DNA of 64,000 nt from Alphaproteobacteria bacterium (lineage in GTDB: Bacteria; Pseudomonadota; Alphaproteobacteria; Acetobacterales; Acetobacteraceae), in the NCBI GenBank assembly GCA_017307285.1, contig JAFKFI010000053.1, forward strand, positions 1 through 64,000, written 5' to 3'. The notes below the pieces were generated by a model. It ran no database searches, was not told the origin of the DNA, and saw nothing but the letters and a program-made list of their open reading frames with translations. The position numbers and the translations under genes were made by a program. Of this stretch, positions 52,381-61,253 are shown one piece after another. Each line of letters begins with the position of its first letter. The first letter of the stretch is position 1.

Positions 52381-53121
52381 TCAGCCGAGGCGGCGGCGGT
52401 AGAGCGCGATCAGGCGCTCCCAATGCCGCTCGGCCGCTGGCCGGTCGTAGCACCACCGTTGTGGAAACGCGAAACCGTGATGCACGCCGGGATAGAGCTC
52501 AATCTCGCCGGTGACGCCGGAAGTCGCAAACAGCCGGCGGAGTTCGTCGACCATCGGCAATGGCGCGAGCTCGTCATGCTCCGCGCAAGCGATGTAGAGC
52601 TCGCCCCGCGGTTTGGCGAGCGAGAGGTGCGGGCTCTCCTCGGCGTCGCTGACCAGCCACGTGCCGTAGAACGATGCCGCGGCGGCGACGCGGTCGGGAA
52701 AGCGCGCCGCCGCCGCGAGCGCATAGGGGCCGCTCATGCAGTAGCCGTGGCACCCGACCGGGCCGGATTTCGCCGCCGGCTGCGCGTCGACGAACTCGAG
52801 CATGGCGGCGAAATCGCTCATTACTGGCGGAATGGTCATCTTGGTGCGGATGGCGCGCATCCGGGCACGTTCCGCACTGCCGTCCTCCAGCACGTCCGGA
52901 CCGAACAGCGTGTCGCGCCCGGCGCGGTAGTAGAGGTTCGGCAGCGCCACGTAAAAGCCGACACTGGCGAGCCGGCGCGCCATGTCGCGCAACTCCTCCC
53001 GGACTCCCGGCGCATCCATCAGCAGGAACACCGCCGGGTGCGGCCCGTTGCGCTCCGGGTGGCAGATGAAGGTTTCCATCGCGCCATGCCTGGTCGCGAT
53101 GTCCAGCGTGCGTTCCATCAT
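52381..53121 (-). CDS. Dienelactone hydrolase family protein
   Basis: 246 residues of the DLH family: N-terminal FICHPERNGPHPAVFLLMDAPG, nucleophile Cys128 in GYCMSGPYAL, Asp in ACAEHDELAPL and His in HHGFAFP, giving the Cys-His-Asp triad. Such enzymes open lactones formed during aromatic ring cleavage; many relatives act on other esters. It adjoins Liv cassette 3 tail to tail and may act on the imported compound. Confidence 0.88.
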   Translation of the reverse strand: MMERTLDIATRHGAMETFICHPERNGPHPAVFLLMDAPGVREELRDMARRLASVGFYVALPNLYYRAGRDTLFGPDVLEDGSAERARMRAIRTKMTIPPVMSDFAAMLEFVDAQPAAKSGPVGCHGYCMSGPYALAAAARFPDRVAAAASFYGTWLVSDAEESPHLSLAKPRGELYIACAEHDELAPLPMVDELRRLFATSGVTGEIELYPGVHHGFAFPQRWCYDRPAAERHWERLIALYRRRLG

Positions 53122-53325
53122 CCGTGCGTCTCCCCAACCCGCCGTTGCGCATTCGACCGCCCCATCGGGGCACCCGCGTTCCCTCTCCGAGCACAGTCTT
53201 TGCCGAAATTGCTCATGAGCGCTATTGTTTCGCCGGCCTGAACAGTTGGTCCGTCCTCGGCGGAATGACTGTAACCACGGCGCAAAGCCCGGACACGCCG
53301 GGAAAGCAACCTAGGGGAGAGAACG

Positions 53326-53904
53326 ATGTCGGGTGCGACTCAGATTCATCCTTCCGTGGATCACGGCATAAAGCCAAGTTCAGCAAGTTTTGCCGGCGGG
53401 ACGCTGGCTTGCAAGTGTGCGCAGAACCCGGTGAAGGTCGCCATAAAAGGGCAGATCGCCTACGATCACGCCTGCGGCTGCACCAAATGCTGGAAGCCCG
53501 AGGGCGCGATCTTCTCCGTGGTTGCGGTTGTGCCGCGTGACAATCTCAGCGTCGTCGAGAACGGCAACAAGCTGTCGATCGTCGATCCCAATGCCGTCAT
53601 CCACCGCTACGCCTGCAAGGAGTGCGGCGTTCATATGTACGGTCGCATCGAGAACAAGAATCACCCGTTCTACGGGTTCGACTTCGTTCATCCCGAACGG
53701 TTCCAGGAGCAGGGCTGGGCGCCCCCGGAATTCGCCGCGTTCGTCTCTTCCGTGATCGAGGCCGGCGTCAGCCCAGACCGGATGGGCGCGATCCGCGGCA
53801 GGCTGAAGGAGCTCGGCCTCGAACCTTATGATTGCCTGTCGCCGCCGTTGATGGACGCAATCGCCACGCACATCGCGAAAGCGTCCGGCGCCCTGCCGAA
53901 CTGA
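53326..53904 (+). CDS. gfa: S-(hydroxymethyl)glutathione synthase (glutathione-dependent formaldehyde-activating enzyme)
   Basis: 192 residues, full length for Gfa. Zinc sites: C29-K-C31, the C50-G-C52-T-K-C55 cluster and CKECGVH further on. It condenses formaldehyde with glutathione for the oxidation pathway to formate, cytoplasmic. AGGGGAGAG precedes the ATG. Its place beside the methanol dehydrogenase locus fits disposal of formaldehyde. No glutathione-dependent formaldehyde dehydrogenase lies in the window. Confidence 0.9.
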   Translation: MSGATQIHPSVDHGIKPSSASFAGGTLACKCAQNPVKVAIKGQIAYDHACGCTKCWKPEGAIFSVVAVVPRDNLSVVENGNKLSIVDPNAVIHRYACKECGVHMYGRIENKNHPFYGFDFVHPERFQEQGWAPPEFAAFVSSVIEAGVSPDRMGAIRGRLKELGLEPYDCLSPPLMDAIATHIAKASGALPN

Positions 53905-53954
53905 GCCGCGCGAGGCGACGTCGAGCCGGAGGCCCGCCGCCGCCCCGTCCGCGC

Positions 53955-54344
53955 CTATTGTTTCTTCTGGCCGTCCGGCCCGAATTGTTCGAGATACGCG
54001 ATGACGTCCTTTCTTTTCTGAGCGTCCTTCAGGCCGGGAAAGATCATCTTGGTGTGCGGCACAACAGTCTGGGGGGACGTCAGGTATTTATCCAGTTCCT
54101 CGGGCGTCCAGGTAATCCCGGAATCCTTGTTGGCCGCCGAGTAGTTGTATCCCGGATAGGTTCCCGCCTTGCGCCCCACCACGCCGTTCAGCACCGGGCC
54201 GACCGCGTTCTTCGCGTTGGGACCGATCTGATGACAGGCGCGACACACGATAAAATCCTTTTCGCCCGTCGCCGCGTTCTGCGCCAATGCGGGCGCGCCA
54301 GACACGACGACGAAAGTCACGGCCAGAAATGCGGCTCGCACCAC
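53955..54344 (-). CDS. Class I cytochrome c (c2-like)
   Basis: 129 residues: signal peptide ending APALAQ, haem site C34-R-A-C37-H38, and Met100 in HTKMIFPGL as the sixth ligand. GPNAKNAVGPVLNGVVGRKA and the KRKDVIAYLEQ helix are typical of soluble cytochrome c2/c550. It is a probable periplasmic shuttle between XoxG or the PQQ dehydrogenases and the oxidase. GAGAAGGAGA precedes the ATG. Confidence 0.9.
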   Translation of the reverse strand: MVRAAFLAVTFVVVSGAPALAQNAATGEKDFIVCRACHQIGPNAKNAVGPVLNGVVGRKAGTYPGYNYSAANKDSGITWTPEELDKYLTSPQTVVPHTKMIFPGLKDAQKRKDVIAYLEQFGPDGQKKQ

Positions 54345-54412
54345 GCGATCTCCTTCTCCGGTGGATATGCTCGGAAAGCCTCAAACGCTGATGGATCAGT
54401 GTCAACGCAGGA

Positions 54413-54625
54413 TCAGCTTTTCTGATCCTCGTGGTCCGGCCAGTCACAGTGCCAGCGCACGACGCGGAATTTCGGATGCTCCTCCGCCCATTGCGCAAGA
54501 TACGGCGGCGCCTGCATCGTGCAGCTCCGCAGTGACCCCTCCGATTGGAACAGGAGGTGGTATTCGTGACACGCGCTCGGGTCGGAGAGCGCGCACGCCA
54601 GCACGATGAGATCGACTGTGTTCAT
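54413..54625 (-). CDS. Small cysteine-containing protein
   Basis: 70 residues, with ATG at 54625 preceded by GAGGAGG. The chain is MNTVDLIVLACALSDPSACH, then EYHLLFQSEGSLRSCTMQAP and a WHCDWPD motif near the end. Four Cys and two His could bind a metal or form disulfides; there is no clear signal peptide. The family is not recognised. It is upstream of the cytochrome c on the same strand, and the longer frame up to 54781 is judged artefactual. Confidence 0.6.
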   Translation of the reverse strand: MNTVDLIVLACALSDPSACHEYHLLFQSEGSLRSCTMQAPPYLAQWAEEHPKFRVVRWHCDWPDHEDQKS

Positions 54626-54790
54626 CGCCGCCTCCTCACGCGGGGCCAGTCTCGCGCGGACCATACGCCATACCGGCATTCCGCTTGTAACCGGCCTCGG
54701 TCGATGGTGCGAGGTGCAGAATAGTCGCGCGAGCGTGAGGACTCGAGGCGCCGTCTTGAATGGACGCGGCGGGTCGCCCATGCTGGCGGC

Positions 54791-56014
54791 ATGACACGTC
54801 CAAAGGCGGTGCCGGGCGGTTTCGGCAGGCGGGCGCTGATCGCAACCGCGGCCGGCGCGTCCCTTGCCGGCACGCCGGGCCGATCCCGGGCCGATACGCC
54901 CGCGGTGAAGCTCGGCTATATTCGCTCAACGGCGCGGCGGCCGACCATCTCCCTGCTCGACAAGCAGGCGCCGGATGACGGCTTGGCGGGCGCCAAGCTG
55001 GCGATTGCTGACAACAATACCACCGGCCAATTCATGAACCAGCGGTTCGAGCTTTCTGACGCGCCGGTCCGCACGGACGACGAGGTGCCCGCGTCGCTCG
55101 AAACCCTCGTCGGTCAGGGTATCGCCCTGATCCTGACCGACTTGCCGGCCGCACCGTTGCTGAAGCTTGCGGATGACGGGAAGAAGAAGGGGCTGACCTT
55201 TTTCAATGTCGCCGCCCCCGACGATGCGCTGCGCCAGCAGGATTGTCGCAACAACGTGATCCATGTCGCGCCGAGCCGCAGCATGTTGGCGGACGCGGTG
55301 GCGCAGTATCTCGTCTGGAAGAAATGGTCGCGCTGGGTGCTGGCCTACGGCTCGCATCCAGATGACGCGTTGCTGGCGGACGCCTATCGGCGCTCGGCCA
55401 AGCGGTTCGGCGCGCGTATCGTGAAGGAACTCGAATACAAGGACACCGGCGGCGCGCGGCAGACCGATTCCGGTGTCGCGCAGACGCAGAAGCAGATGCC
55501 GGTGTTCACGCAAGGCCTGCCCGAGTACGATGTGCTGGTGGCGGCGGATGAGAACCAGGTGTTCGCCGGCTACCTGCCGTATCGCACCTGGGATGCGCGG
55601 CCAGTCGCGGGCTCGGCGGGATTGCGGCCGGTGACGTGGGATCCGAATAGCGAATCGTGGGGCGGGACGCAGCTGCAGGACCGCTTTATCCGCATGGCGC
55701 ACCGCACCATGTCACCGCTCGACATGCAGGCATGGGTCGCTTGCCGCATGGTGGGCGAAGCGGCGAGCCGAAGCCGCTCGACGGACCCGGCCGTGATCAT
55801 GCAGGACATGCGGAAGCCGGGGTTCGGCGTGGCGGCCTACAAGGGACAGACGCTCACCTTGCGCGATTGGGACTGGCAGCTTCGCCAGCCGATCCTGCTG
55901 GCCGACGGGCGTGCCGTGGTCTCCATCTCGCCGCAGGCGGGATTCCTGCACCAGGTGACAGCGCTCGATACGCTCGGCATCGACCGACCGGAAACCCAAT
56001 GCAAGCTGAAATGA
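54791..56014 (+). CDS. ABC transporter binding protein of the PQQ-dehydrogenase-associated type
   Basis: 407 residues. The leader has a twin-arginine pair (GFGRRALIATAAGASLAG), followed by VKLGYIRSTARRPTISLLDK and a Liv-like bilobed binding domain. It matches the described family of substrate-binding proteins found beside PQQ alcohol dehydrogenase systems (TIGR03863 type, from memory). A lanthanide-uptake role has been proposed for similar clusters in Methylobacterium (lut genes); the ligand here is unproven. It is coupled to the beta-propeller gene by an ATGA overlap. Confidence 0.85.
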   Translation: MTRPKAVPGGFGRRALIATAAGASLAGTPGRSRADTPAVKLGYIRSTARRPTISLLDKQAPDDGLAGAKLAIADNNTTGQFMNQRFELSDAPVRTDDEVPASLETLVGQGIALILTDLPAAPLLKLADDGKKKGLTFFNVAAPDDALRQQDCRNNVIHVAPSRSMLADAVAQYLVWKKWSRWVLAYGSHPDDALLADAYRRSAKRFGARIVKELEYKDTGGARQTDSGVAQTQKQMPVFTQGLPEYDVLVAADENQVFAGYLPYRTWDARPVAGSAGLRPVTWDPNSESWGGTQLQDRFIRMAHRTMSPLDMQAWVACRMVGEAASRSRSTDPAVIMQDMRKPGFGVAAYKGQTLTLRDWDWQLRQPILLADGRAVVSISPQAGFLHQVTALDTLGIDRPETQCKLK

Positions 56015-56994
56015 AGCAATTCGCCATTCGGTGCCTGGCGCTCGCTGGCCTGCTTGCCGCTGCGGGTTGGTGCCTACCGGCGTGGGCCTACACGGCGTAC
56101 GTGACGAACGAGCGCGACAACACGATGAGCGTGATCGACCTCGACCAGATGAAGACCGTCAAGACGGTCCCGGTCGGACAGCGGCCGCGCGGCATCATCA
56201 TGACCAAGGACGGCAGCGAGATCCTGATCTGCGCCAGCGACGACGACACCATCCAGATTCTCGATGCGAAGACGCTGCAAGTCATCGGCGTTCTGCCGTC
56301 GGGGCCGGACCCGGAGACCTTCGCGCTGCACACCTCGGGCAATCCGCTCTATGTGTCGAACGAGAACGACAACATGATCACGGTGATCGACGTGCCAGCG
56401 CGCAAGGTGCTGGCGCAGATCCCGACCGGCGTGGAGCCCGAGGGCATGGCTGTGAGCCCCGACGGGGAAACCATCGTCAACACGTCCGAAACCACCAACA
56501 TGGCGCATTTCCTCGATTTCAAGACGCGCAAGATGGTGGCGAACGTGCTGGTCGATCCACGCCCACGCATCGCGAGGTTCAAGCATGACGGGTCGGAGGT
56601 GTGGGTATCCTCCGAACTCGGCGGCACGGTCAGCGTGATCGATGCCGCGAAACACTCGGTTACGCACAAGATCCACTTCGACGTGCAAGGGCTGCGTGCC
56701 GAAAGCATCCAGCCGGTCGGCATCGCTTTCACCAAGGACGACAAGACCGCCTTCGTGGCACTTGGCCCGGCGAACCGCGTCGCCGTGCTCGACGCGCAGA
56801 CCTACAAGTTGCGCAAGTATCTGCTGGTCGGCCAGCGCGTCTGGCACATGGCATTCACGCCGGACCAGAAATACCTGCTGACCACCAACGGGCTTTCCAA
56901 CGACGTGTCGGTGATCGACGTGGCCTCGCTGGAAGTCGTGAAGTCGATCCAGGTCGGGCGCCTGCCCTGGGGCGTAGTTGTGTCGCCCAAATGA
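56011..56994 (+). CDS. Periplasmic YVTN beta-propeller protein, PQQ-associated
   Basis: 327 residues: signal peptide (RCLALAGLLAAAGWCLPAWA), then seven YVTN-type blades such as AYVTNERDNTMSVIDLDQM, LYVSNENDNMITVIDV and LLTTNGLSNDVSVIDV. This family is described as accompanying PQQ-dependent alcohol catabolism (TIGR03866 type). It should be a non-enzymatic scaffold or binding protein. ATG at 56011 overlaps the previous stop; ATG 55999 is possible. The next gene starts at its stop. Confidence 0.88.
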   Translation: MKQFAIRCLALAGLLAAAGWCLPAWAYTAYVTNERDNTMSVIDLDQMKTVKTVPVGQRPRGIIMTKDGSEILICASDDDTIQILDAKTLQVIGVLPSGPDPETFALHTSGNPLYVSNENDNMITVIDVPARKVLAQIPTGVEPEGMAVSPDGETIVNTSETTNMAHFLDFKTRKMVANVLVDPRPRIARFKHDGSEVWVSSELGGTVSVIDAAKHSVTHKIHFDVQGLRAESIQPVGIAFTKDDKTAFVALGPANRVAVLDAQTYKLRKYLLVGQRVWHMAFTPDQKYLLTTNGLSNDVSVIDVASLEVVKSIQVGRLPWGVVVSPK

Positions 56995-57785
56995 GCGCCA
57001 CCATTGTGCAAGCCGCATCGGCACCGTCGGGGCTCGATGCAACGCCAGCCCTCGCGGTTCACGGCGTGAGCCATTCGTACGGCTCGCGCAAGGCGCTGGT
57101 CGATGTCAGCCTGGCGGTGCAGCAGGGGCGCTTTACCGTGCTGCTCGGGCTCAACGGGGCGGGCAAGACCACGCTGTTCTCGCTGATTACTCGACTTTAC
57201 GACACGCAGCGCGGGTCGGTCGACGTGCTGGGCCATCCCGTCGCACGCCAGCCGGGTGCGGCGCTTCGCTTGCTCGGTGTGGTGTTCCAAGCGCGCACAC
57301 TCGACCTCGACCTGTCGGTGATGGAGAACCTGCTTTACCACGCCGCGCTGCACGGCATCGGCGGCCGAGAGGCGCGGCGTCGGTCTCAAGCGGCGCTCGA
57401 GGAAGTGGAGATGGCGGATCGCGCGCGCGACACGGCGCGCAAGCTGTCGGGCGGGCAGATGCGCCGCGTGGAAATCGCGCGCGCGTTGCTGCATCGGCCG
57501 CGCGTGATGGTGCTGGACGAGCCCACCGTCGGACTCGATGTCGCCTCGCGGGCGGCGATCCTGCGCCACGTCCGCACACTGGTGCGCGAGCGGGGTGTGG
57601 CCGTGCTGTGGGCGACGCATCTGCTCGATGAGGTGCAGCCGGAGGATGCGGCGGTCGTGCTGCATCTCGGCCGGGTGTTGGCCGCCGGCGACGTACCCGA
57701 CGTCATCCGCTCGGCCGGAGCCGCCGACATGCGCGGCGCGTTCACCGCGCTGACGGGCGGTGCCGCCGCAAGGGAGGCCGAATGA
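56991..57785 (+). CDS. ABC transporter ATPase, PQQ-associated
   Basis: 264 residues. Walker A GLNGAGKTT, signature KLSGGQMRRVEIARALL, Walker B VMVLDEPTVGLD and switch WATHLLDEV. The type is that of ABC-2 exporters (drug, polysaccharide) rather than Liv importers, despite the Liv-like binding protein in the operon. ATGA overlaps occur at both ends, so all these proteins are likely made in set ratios. Confidence 0.92.
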   Translation: MSATIVQAASAPSGLDATPALAVHGVSHSYGSRKALVDVSLAVQQGRFTVLLGLNGAGKTTLFSLITRLYDTQRGSVDVLGHPVARQPGAALRLLGVVFQARTLDLDLSVMENLLYHAALHGIGGREARRRSQAALEEVEMADRARDTARKLSGGQMRRVEIARALLHRPRVMVLDEPTVGLDVASRAAILRHVRTLVRERGVAVLWATHLLDEVQPEDAAVVLHLGRVLAAGDVPDVIRSAGAADMRGAFTALTGGAAAREAE

Positions 57786-58624
57786 GCGCCAGCGCCATTC
57801 GTGACGAACAGGGCTTCACCGTCGCCCAGCATTTAATCTGCCTGCGCGGCATCGTGTGGCGCGAGGCGCTGCGCTTCGTCCACCAGCGGGAGCGCTTCAT
57901 CTCCGCGCTGGTGCGTCCGTTGGTCTGGCTGTTCATCTTCGCCGCCGGCTTTCGCCAGATCCTCGGCGTATCGATCATCCCGCCCTATGACACCTACGTG
58001 CTGTATGAGGTCTATGTCACGCCGGGCCTCATGGCGATGATCCAGCTGTTCAACGGAATGCAGTCGTCGCTCTCGATGGTGTACGACCGTGAGATGGGGA
58101 ACATGCGGATGCTGCTGGTCAGCCCGTTCCCGCGCTGGTACCTGCTGATCGGCAAGCTGCTGGCCAGCACCGCGGTTTCCGTGCTGCAGGTCTACGCCTA
58201 TCTGGTGGTGGCGTGGCTCTGGGGAATCACGCCGCCGCCCTGGGGCTACCTCGCGGTACTGCCCGCGCTGGTGCTATCCGGGATGATGCTCGGCGCGCTC
58301 GGGATGCTGTTGTCCTCGGCGATCCGCCAGCTCGAGAACTTCGCCGGCGTGATGAATTTTGTCATTTTCCCGATGTTCTTCGCTTCCTCGGCGTTGTATC
58401 CGCTCTGGCTGGTGCAGCAGTCGAGCCCGGTGGTGTACACGATCTGCCGCCTCAATCCGTTTACTTATGCCATTGAGCTGATCCGCTTCGCGCTCTATCT
58501 CGAAATCAACTGGACGGCGCTCGCCGTGGTTGCGAGCATGACGGTGTTGTTCACCGCCGGCGCGATCCTTGCCTACGATCCCGCGCGCGGCCTGATCGCG
58601 CGGCGTGGCGCGGGTGGCGCGTGA
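57782..58624 (+). CDS. ABC-2 type permease, PQQ-associated
   Basis: 280 residues with six hydrophobic segments. The ABC-2 block has MQSSLSMVYDREMGNMRMLL, and SPVVYTICRLNPFTYAIEL near the C-terminus. It resembles exporter permeases. It pairs with the ATPase before it. Whether the complex exports a cofactor or metallophore, or acts with the binding protein as an importer, cannot be told. It overlaps the next gene by a GTGA. Confidence 0.9.
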   Translation: MSASAIRDEQGFTVAQHLICLRGIVWREALRFVHQRERFISALVRPLVWLFIFAAGFRQILGVSIIPPYDTYVLYEVYVTPGLMAMIQLFNGMQSSLSMVYDREMGNMRMLLVSPFPRWYLLIGKLLASTAVSVLQVYAYLVVAWLWGITPPPWGYLAVLPALVLSGMMLGALGMLLSSAIRQLENFAGVMNFVIFPMFFASSALYPLWLVQQSSPVVYTICRLNPFTYAIELIRFALYLEINWTALAVVASMTVLFTAGAILAYDPARGLIARRGAGGA

Positions 58625-59238
58625 TCGGGCGTGCACCATGTGTGCTCGCGGCGGCGCTGCTCGCGATCGGAGCGGCGCAGGCCGCGCCGCCCGGCCCGCG
58701 CGATCCCGATTGGCCATGCCAGCAGATCAAGGTTCCCGAGTTGTCGCTCGCGGCCGTGTGGTCAGGGCCGCCGGTCGATGCCCGGCAAACCGACTGGCAG
58801 CGTGACCCGCAGGTTGCCGACCTCGCGCATCGGCTGGCACAGCGGCGAATTCCCGTCGATCAGGCCAGCACGGAGATCCGCGCCTTTGCCGAGCAGGCAG
58901 GTGCCCAGAAACAACAGCGCGTGCTGGCATTGCTGGTCGGCTTGTTCAACGTGCTCAACCAGGAGCGCGAGACCGTGATTGCGGGCCTCGACCGCTTCGG
59001 CCATCGCCAAAAGGAGCTCGCCGACACCTTGCGCGCGGACAATGACAAGCTGACTACGATGCACCAGGATTCCGCCGCCGACCCGGTGGCGGTAAACAAG
59101 CTCACGCAACAGGTCACGTGGGAGATGAACGTGTTTCAGGACCGGCGCGAGGCGATCGGCTATGCCTGCGACGTGCCCGCTGCGATCGAGCAAAGACTGT
59201 TCGCCCTGGCCCGCACGATCCAGCAAGTCCTGGAGTAG
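58621..59238 (+). CDS. Periplasmic helical protein of unknown function in the PQQ-associated operon
   Basis: 205 residues. A signal peptide (RAPCVLAAALLAIGAAQA) precedes DPDWPCQQIKVPELSLAAVW, then a strongly helical chain with long charged stretches (KQQRVLALLVGLFNVLNQER, RFGHRQKELADTLRADND). Two cysteines remain after cleavage (WPCQQ and YACDVP), likely one disulfide. No metal-binding EF-hand is seen. It is translated directly from the permease stop and ends one base from the stop of the opposing CXXXCW gene. I do not recognise a functional family; a coiled-coil partner of the transporter is the simplest idea. Confidence 0.7.
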   Translation: MIGRAPCVLAAALLAIGAAQAAPPGPRDPDWPCQQIKVPELSLAAVWSGPPVDARQTDWQRDPQVADLAHRLAQRRIPVDQASTEIRAFAEQAGAQKQQRVLALLVGLFNVLNQERETVIAGLDRFGHRQKELADTLRADNDKLTTMHQDSAADPVAVNKLTQQVTWEMNVFQDRREAIGYACDVPAAIEQRLFALARTIQQVLE

Positions 59239-59239
59239 C

Positions 59240-59785
59240 TCACTCGTCCGGTCGCGGCATCGGGTCGCGCGGTTCGAGCGGCAGGCCGGCCCGCTCCCAG
59301 CCGTCGGTACCTTCGGGATACCAGTCGACATGCGTGTAGCCGAGCGTCAGCGCCCGCTTGGCCGCGTTCCAGGACATCCAGCATTCCGCCAAGCAGTAGA
59401 ACACCACGGGATAATCTCGGTCATCATGCGTCGCTTGCCGAAGATTGCGGGCGAAATATTCTTCCATTACTGGCGCCAGGGCGCCGTAGCCGGTGTCCGG
59501 TAGCCAGATGCTGCCGGGCAAGTCCTTGCGCGGCTTCGGATGCCAGATCGTCCCGGCCGGCAACCCCGCCGGTCGCGGCGGTCGCGGCAGGACGTCGATG
59601 AATGCTGCCGCGCGCTTCTCCCACAGCGCGTGGGCCTCTGTTGTCCCCAGCACCGTGGCGCCTTGCAACGTCGCGGGCACGGGCGCCCGGTACTCGTCCA
59701 TGCGGTAGCCTGAGGGTTCGGACGGTGCCTCCGTGGCGCCGGCGAGCAGCACCACCGCAAGTGCCAGTGCCAGGCGGGCGATCAC
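59240..59785 (-). CDS. PQQ-catabolism-associated CXXXCW motif protein (rhodanese-like)
   Basis: 181 residues with a signal peptide and a rhodanese-like fold. The motif Y-C-L-A-E-C-W (CxxxCW) in VFYCLAECWMSWNAAKRA defines the family found with PQQ alcohol systems (TIGR03865 type, from memory). A redox or sulfur function at these cysteines is possible but unproven. The GTG start overlaps the xoxJ stop (GTGA). Last gene of the xox operon. Confidence 0.85.
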   Translation of the reverse strand: MIARLALALAVVLLAGATEAPSEPSGYRMDEYRAPVPATLQGATVLGTTEAHALWEKRAAAFIDVLPRPPRPAGLPAGTIWHPKPRKDLPGSIWLPDTGYGALAPVMEEYFARNLRQATHDDRDYPVVFYCLAECWMSWNAAKRALTLGYTHVDWYPEGTDGWERAGLPLEPRDPMPRPDE

Positions 59786-60636
59786 GGGGAGAGAAGTTTG
59801 CCCTGTTCATCCAGCAGCGGCACGCCGTACTCCGCGAGGATATGGTCGATCTCCGGCCGGTTCTCCGCGATGAGGCGATTGAGCTTTCGCTTCCACTCCT
59901 GGTCCGTTCGGCGCACGCCCATCGCGATGCGGAACTCCATCCGCTCGTGCTCCTTCAGCAACGGCACCACGGTCAAATGCGGCTCGACGCGCTGCGCGTA
60001 GTAGCCCGCCATCGGCCCCCACAACACGCCGGCGTCGATGCGTCCAGCGGCGATGTCGTCCGTCATCTCCTTGGCGGGCACCTCCACGCGCGTGTCCACG
60101 GTGAGCGGGTAGGGCTTGGCCAGCGCCATCAGGCCGTCCCGCGACATCACGCTGGCGGGCGGCGTGCCGGCGACAACGCCGACATGCTTGCCCTGCAGGC
60201 GCGGATCATCGAGCGAGGCGACGCCATCCAGGCCGCTGCCCGGCTTGAACACCAGTGCATAGGTCGTGCGGTAATACGGGTTGGTCGTCTGCACCTGATC
60301 GTCGCCGACCGCCACGCCCATCACCACGTCGCAACGCAGCGCGTTCAGGGTGTTGCGCACGAAGCCGATCACTTGCGGGTAGTAGACGTAGCTGACCGGC
60401 TCACCGAGCTTGGAAGCAAGCAGTGCGGCGAGCTTGTTCTCGAACCCTTGGCCTGCCTCGTTGGAAAACGGCAGGTTGTGCGGGTCGGCGCAGACGCGGA
60501 ACACCTTCGGGTCGACCAGCTCTACCGATCCGCCGAGACCAGGGGCCTGGGCGCGAGCATGTGACGCGGCGAGCAGGGCTACAGCACACAGCCCCGCGCG
60601 TAATCCAAGTCCAATGTCGACTGACAGCCTGCGCAT
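59782..60636 (-). CDS. xoxJ: XoxJ-like periplasmic binding protein
   Basis: 284 residues: signal peptide ending SHARAQ, then a solute-binding type 3 fold with FRVCADPHNLPFSNEAGQGF, GCDVVMGVAVGDD-like block and a DAGVLWGPMAGYYAQR loop. It is homologous to MxaJ/XoxJ, thought to help activate or load the methanol dehydrogenase. It starts 3 bases after the xoxG stop. The position in a xoxF-xoxG-xoxJ order supports the symbol. Confidence 0.88.
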   Translation of the reverse strand: MRRLSVDIGLGLRAGLCAVALLAASHARAQAPGLGGSVELVDPKVFRVCADPHNLPFSNEAGQGFENKLAALLASKLGEPVSYVYYPQVIGFVRNTLNALRCDVVMGVAVGDDQVQTTNPYYRTTYALVFKPGSGLDGVASLDDPRLQGKHVGVVAGTPPASVMSRDGLMALAKPYPLTVDTRVEVPAKEMTDDIAAGRIDAGVLWGPMAGYYAQRVEPHLTVVPLLKEHERMEFRIAMGVRRTDQEWKRKLNRLIAENRPEIDHILAEYGVPLLDEQGKLLSP

Positions 60637-60639
60637 TGG

Positions 60640-61164
60640 TCAGCCCATGCACTCGTTCTCGGCCTTGGTGTAGGCCTCCGGTTTGTCGTCATGCTTCGCG
60701 GGCCGTCCGCGTCCCACCGCGCCGTCGGCACGGGCGCGCAGGTACACGTAGATCGCGTCGATGTAGCACATGACGTTCTTGTTCGCTCCCTCGGCCGGCA
60801 TGACCAGGTTCTGCGCCGCCGAGACGTTCTGTTTTCCGCCCGCCACTGTCGCGTAGAACGTGGTGTAGTCGATGTGCTTCAGGGAATCGACGAGCGACGG
60901 CGCGTAGGTGGACCCCAGACCATCCGGCCCGTGGCACTGCAGGCAGTTGGCGCTGTAACGGATGAATCCGACGTAGGTGTACCAATCAACCTTGCCGTCG
61001 TCGCCGATCTTGAAGGTCGGGTTGCCATTCTTGTCTTGCCACTTGCCGTCTTCCGATTTCACGGCGGTGGGATCGCCCGCGCCATCCTCGATGGCGTACG
61101 CAATGCCCGCCGACAGGCTCAGGGCAATGGCGACGCAGGCGACGGCACGCGACATTCTCTGCAC
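60640..61164 (-). CDS. xoxG: Cytochrome c (XoxG), electron acceptor of XoxF
   Basis: 174 residues with a signal peptide ending GIAYA and a single haem site NCLQCHGPDGLG. Met in NLVMPAEGANKN is a probable axial ligand. The KQNVSAAQNLVMP and CYIDAIYVYLRARADGA blocks match MxaG/XoxG cytochromes. The GTG start at 61164 has AAGGAAG 5 bases upstream; ATG 61155 is the alternative. It follows xoxF by 89 bases and should take electrons from its PQQ. Confidence 0.9.
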   Translation of the reverse strand: MQRMSRAVACVAIALSLSAGIAYAIEDGAGDPTAVKSEDGKWQDKNGNPTFKIGDDGKVDWYTYVGFIRYSANCLQCHGPDGLGSTYAPSLVDSLKHIDYTTFYATVAGGKQNVSAAQNLVMPAEGANKNVMCYIDAIYVYLRARADGAVGRGRPAKHDDKPEAYTKAENECMG

Positions 61165-61253
61165 GGCAACTTCCTTGCTGATGAGAAGAAGCCGGCCGGC
61201 GCTGGCTGCGAGCCAGGACGCCGGCCGGGATAGTCTTACGCGCAAGCCCGAGG

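Noticed and set aside
59602..60564. 320-codon frame opposite xoxJ
   Set aside because: Shadow of xoxJ and the CXXXCW gene.
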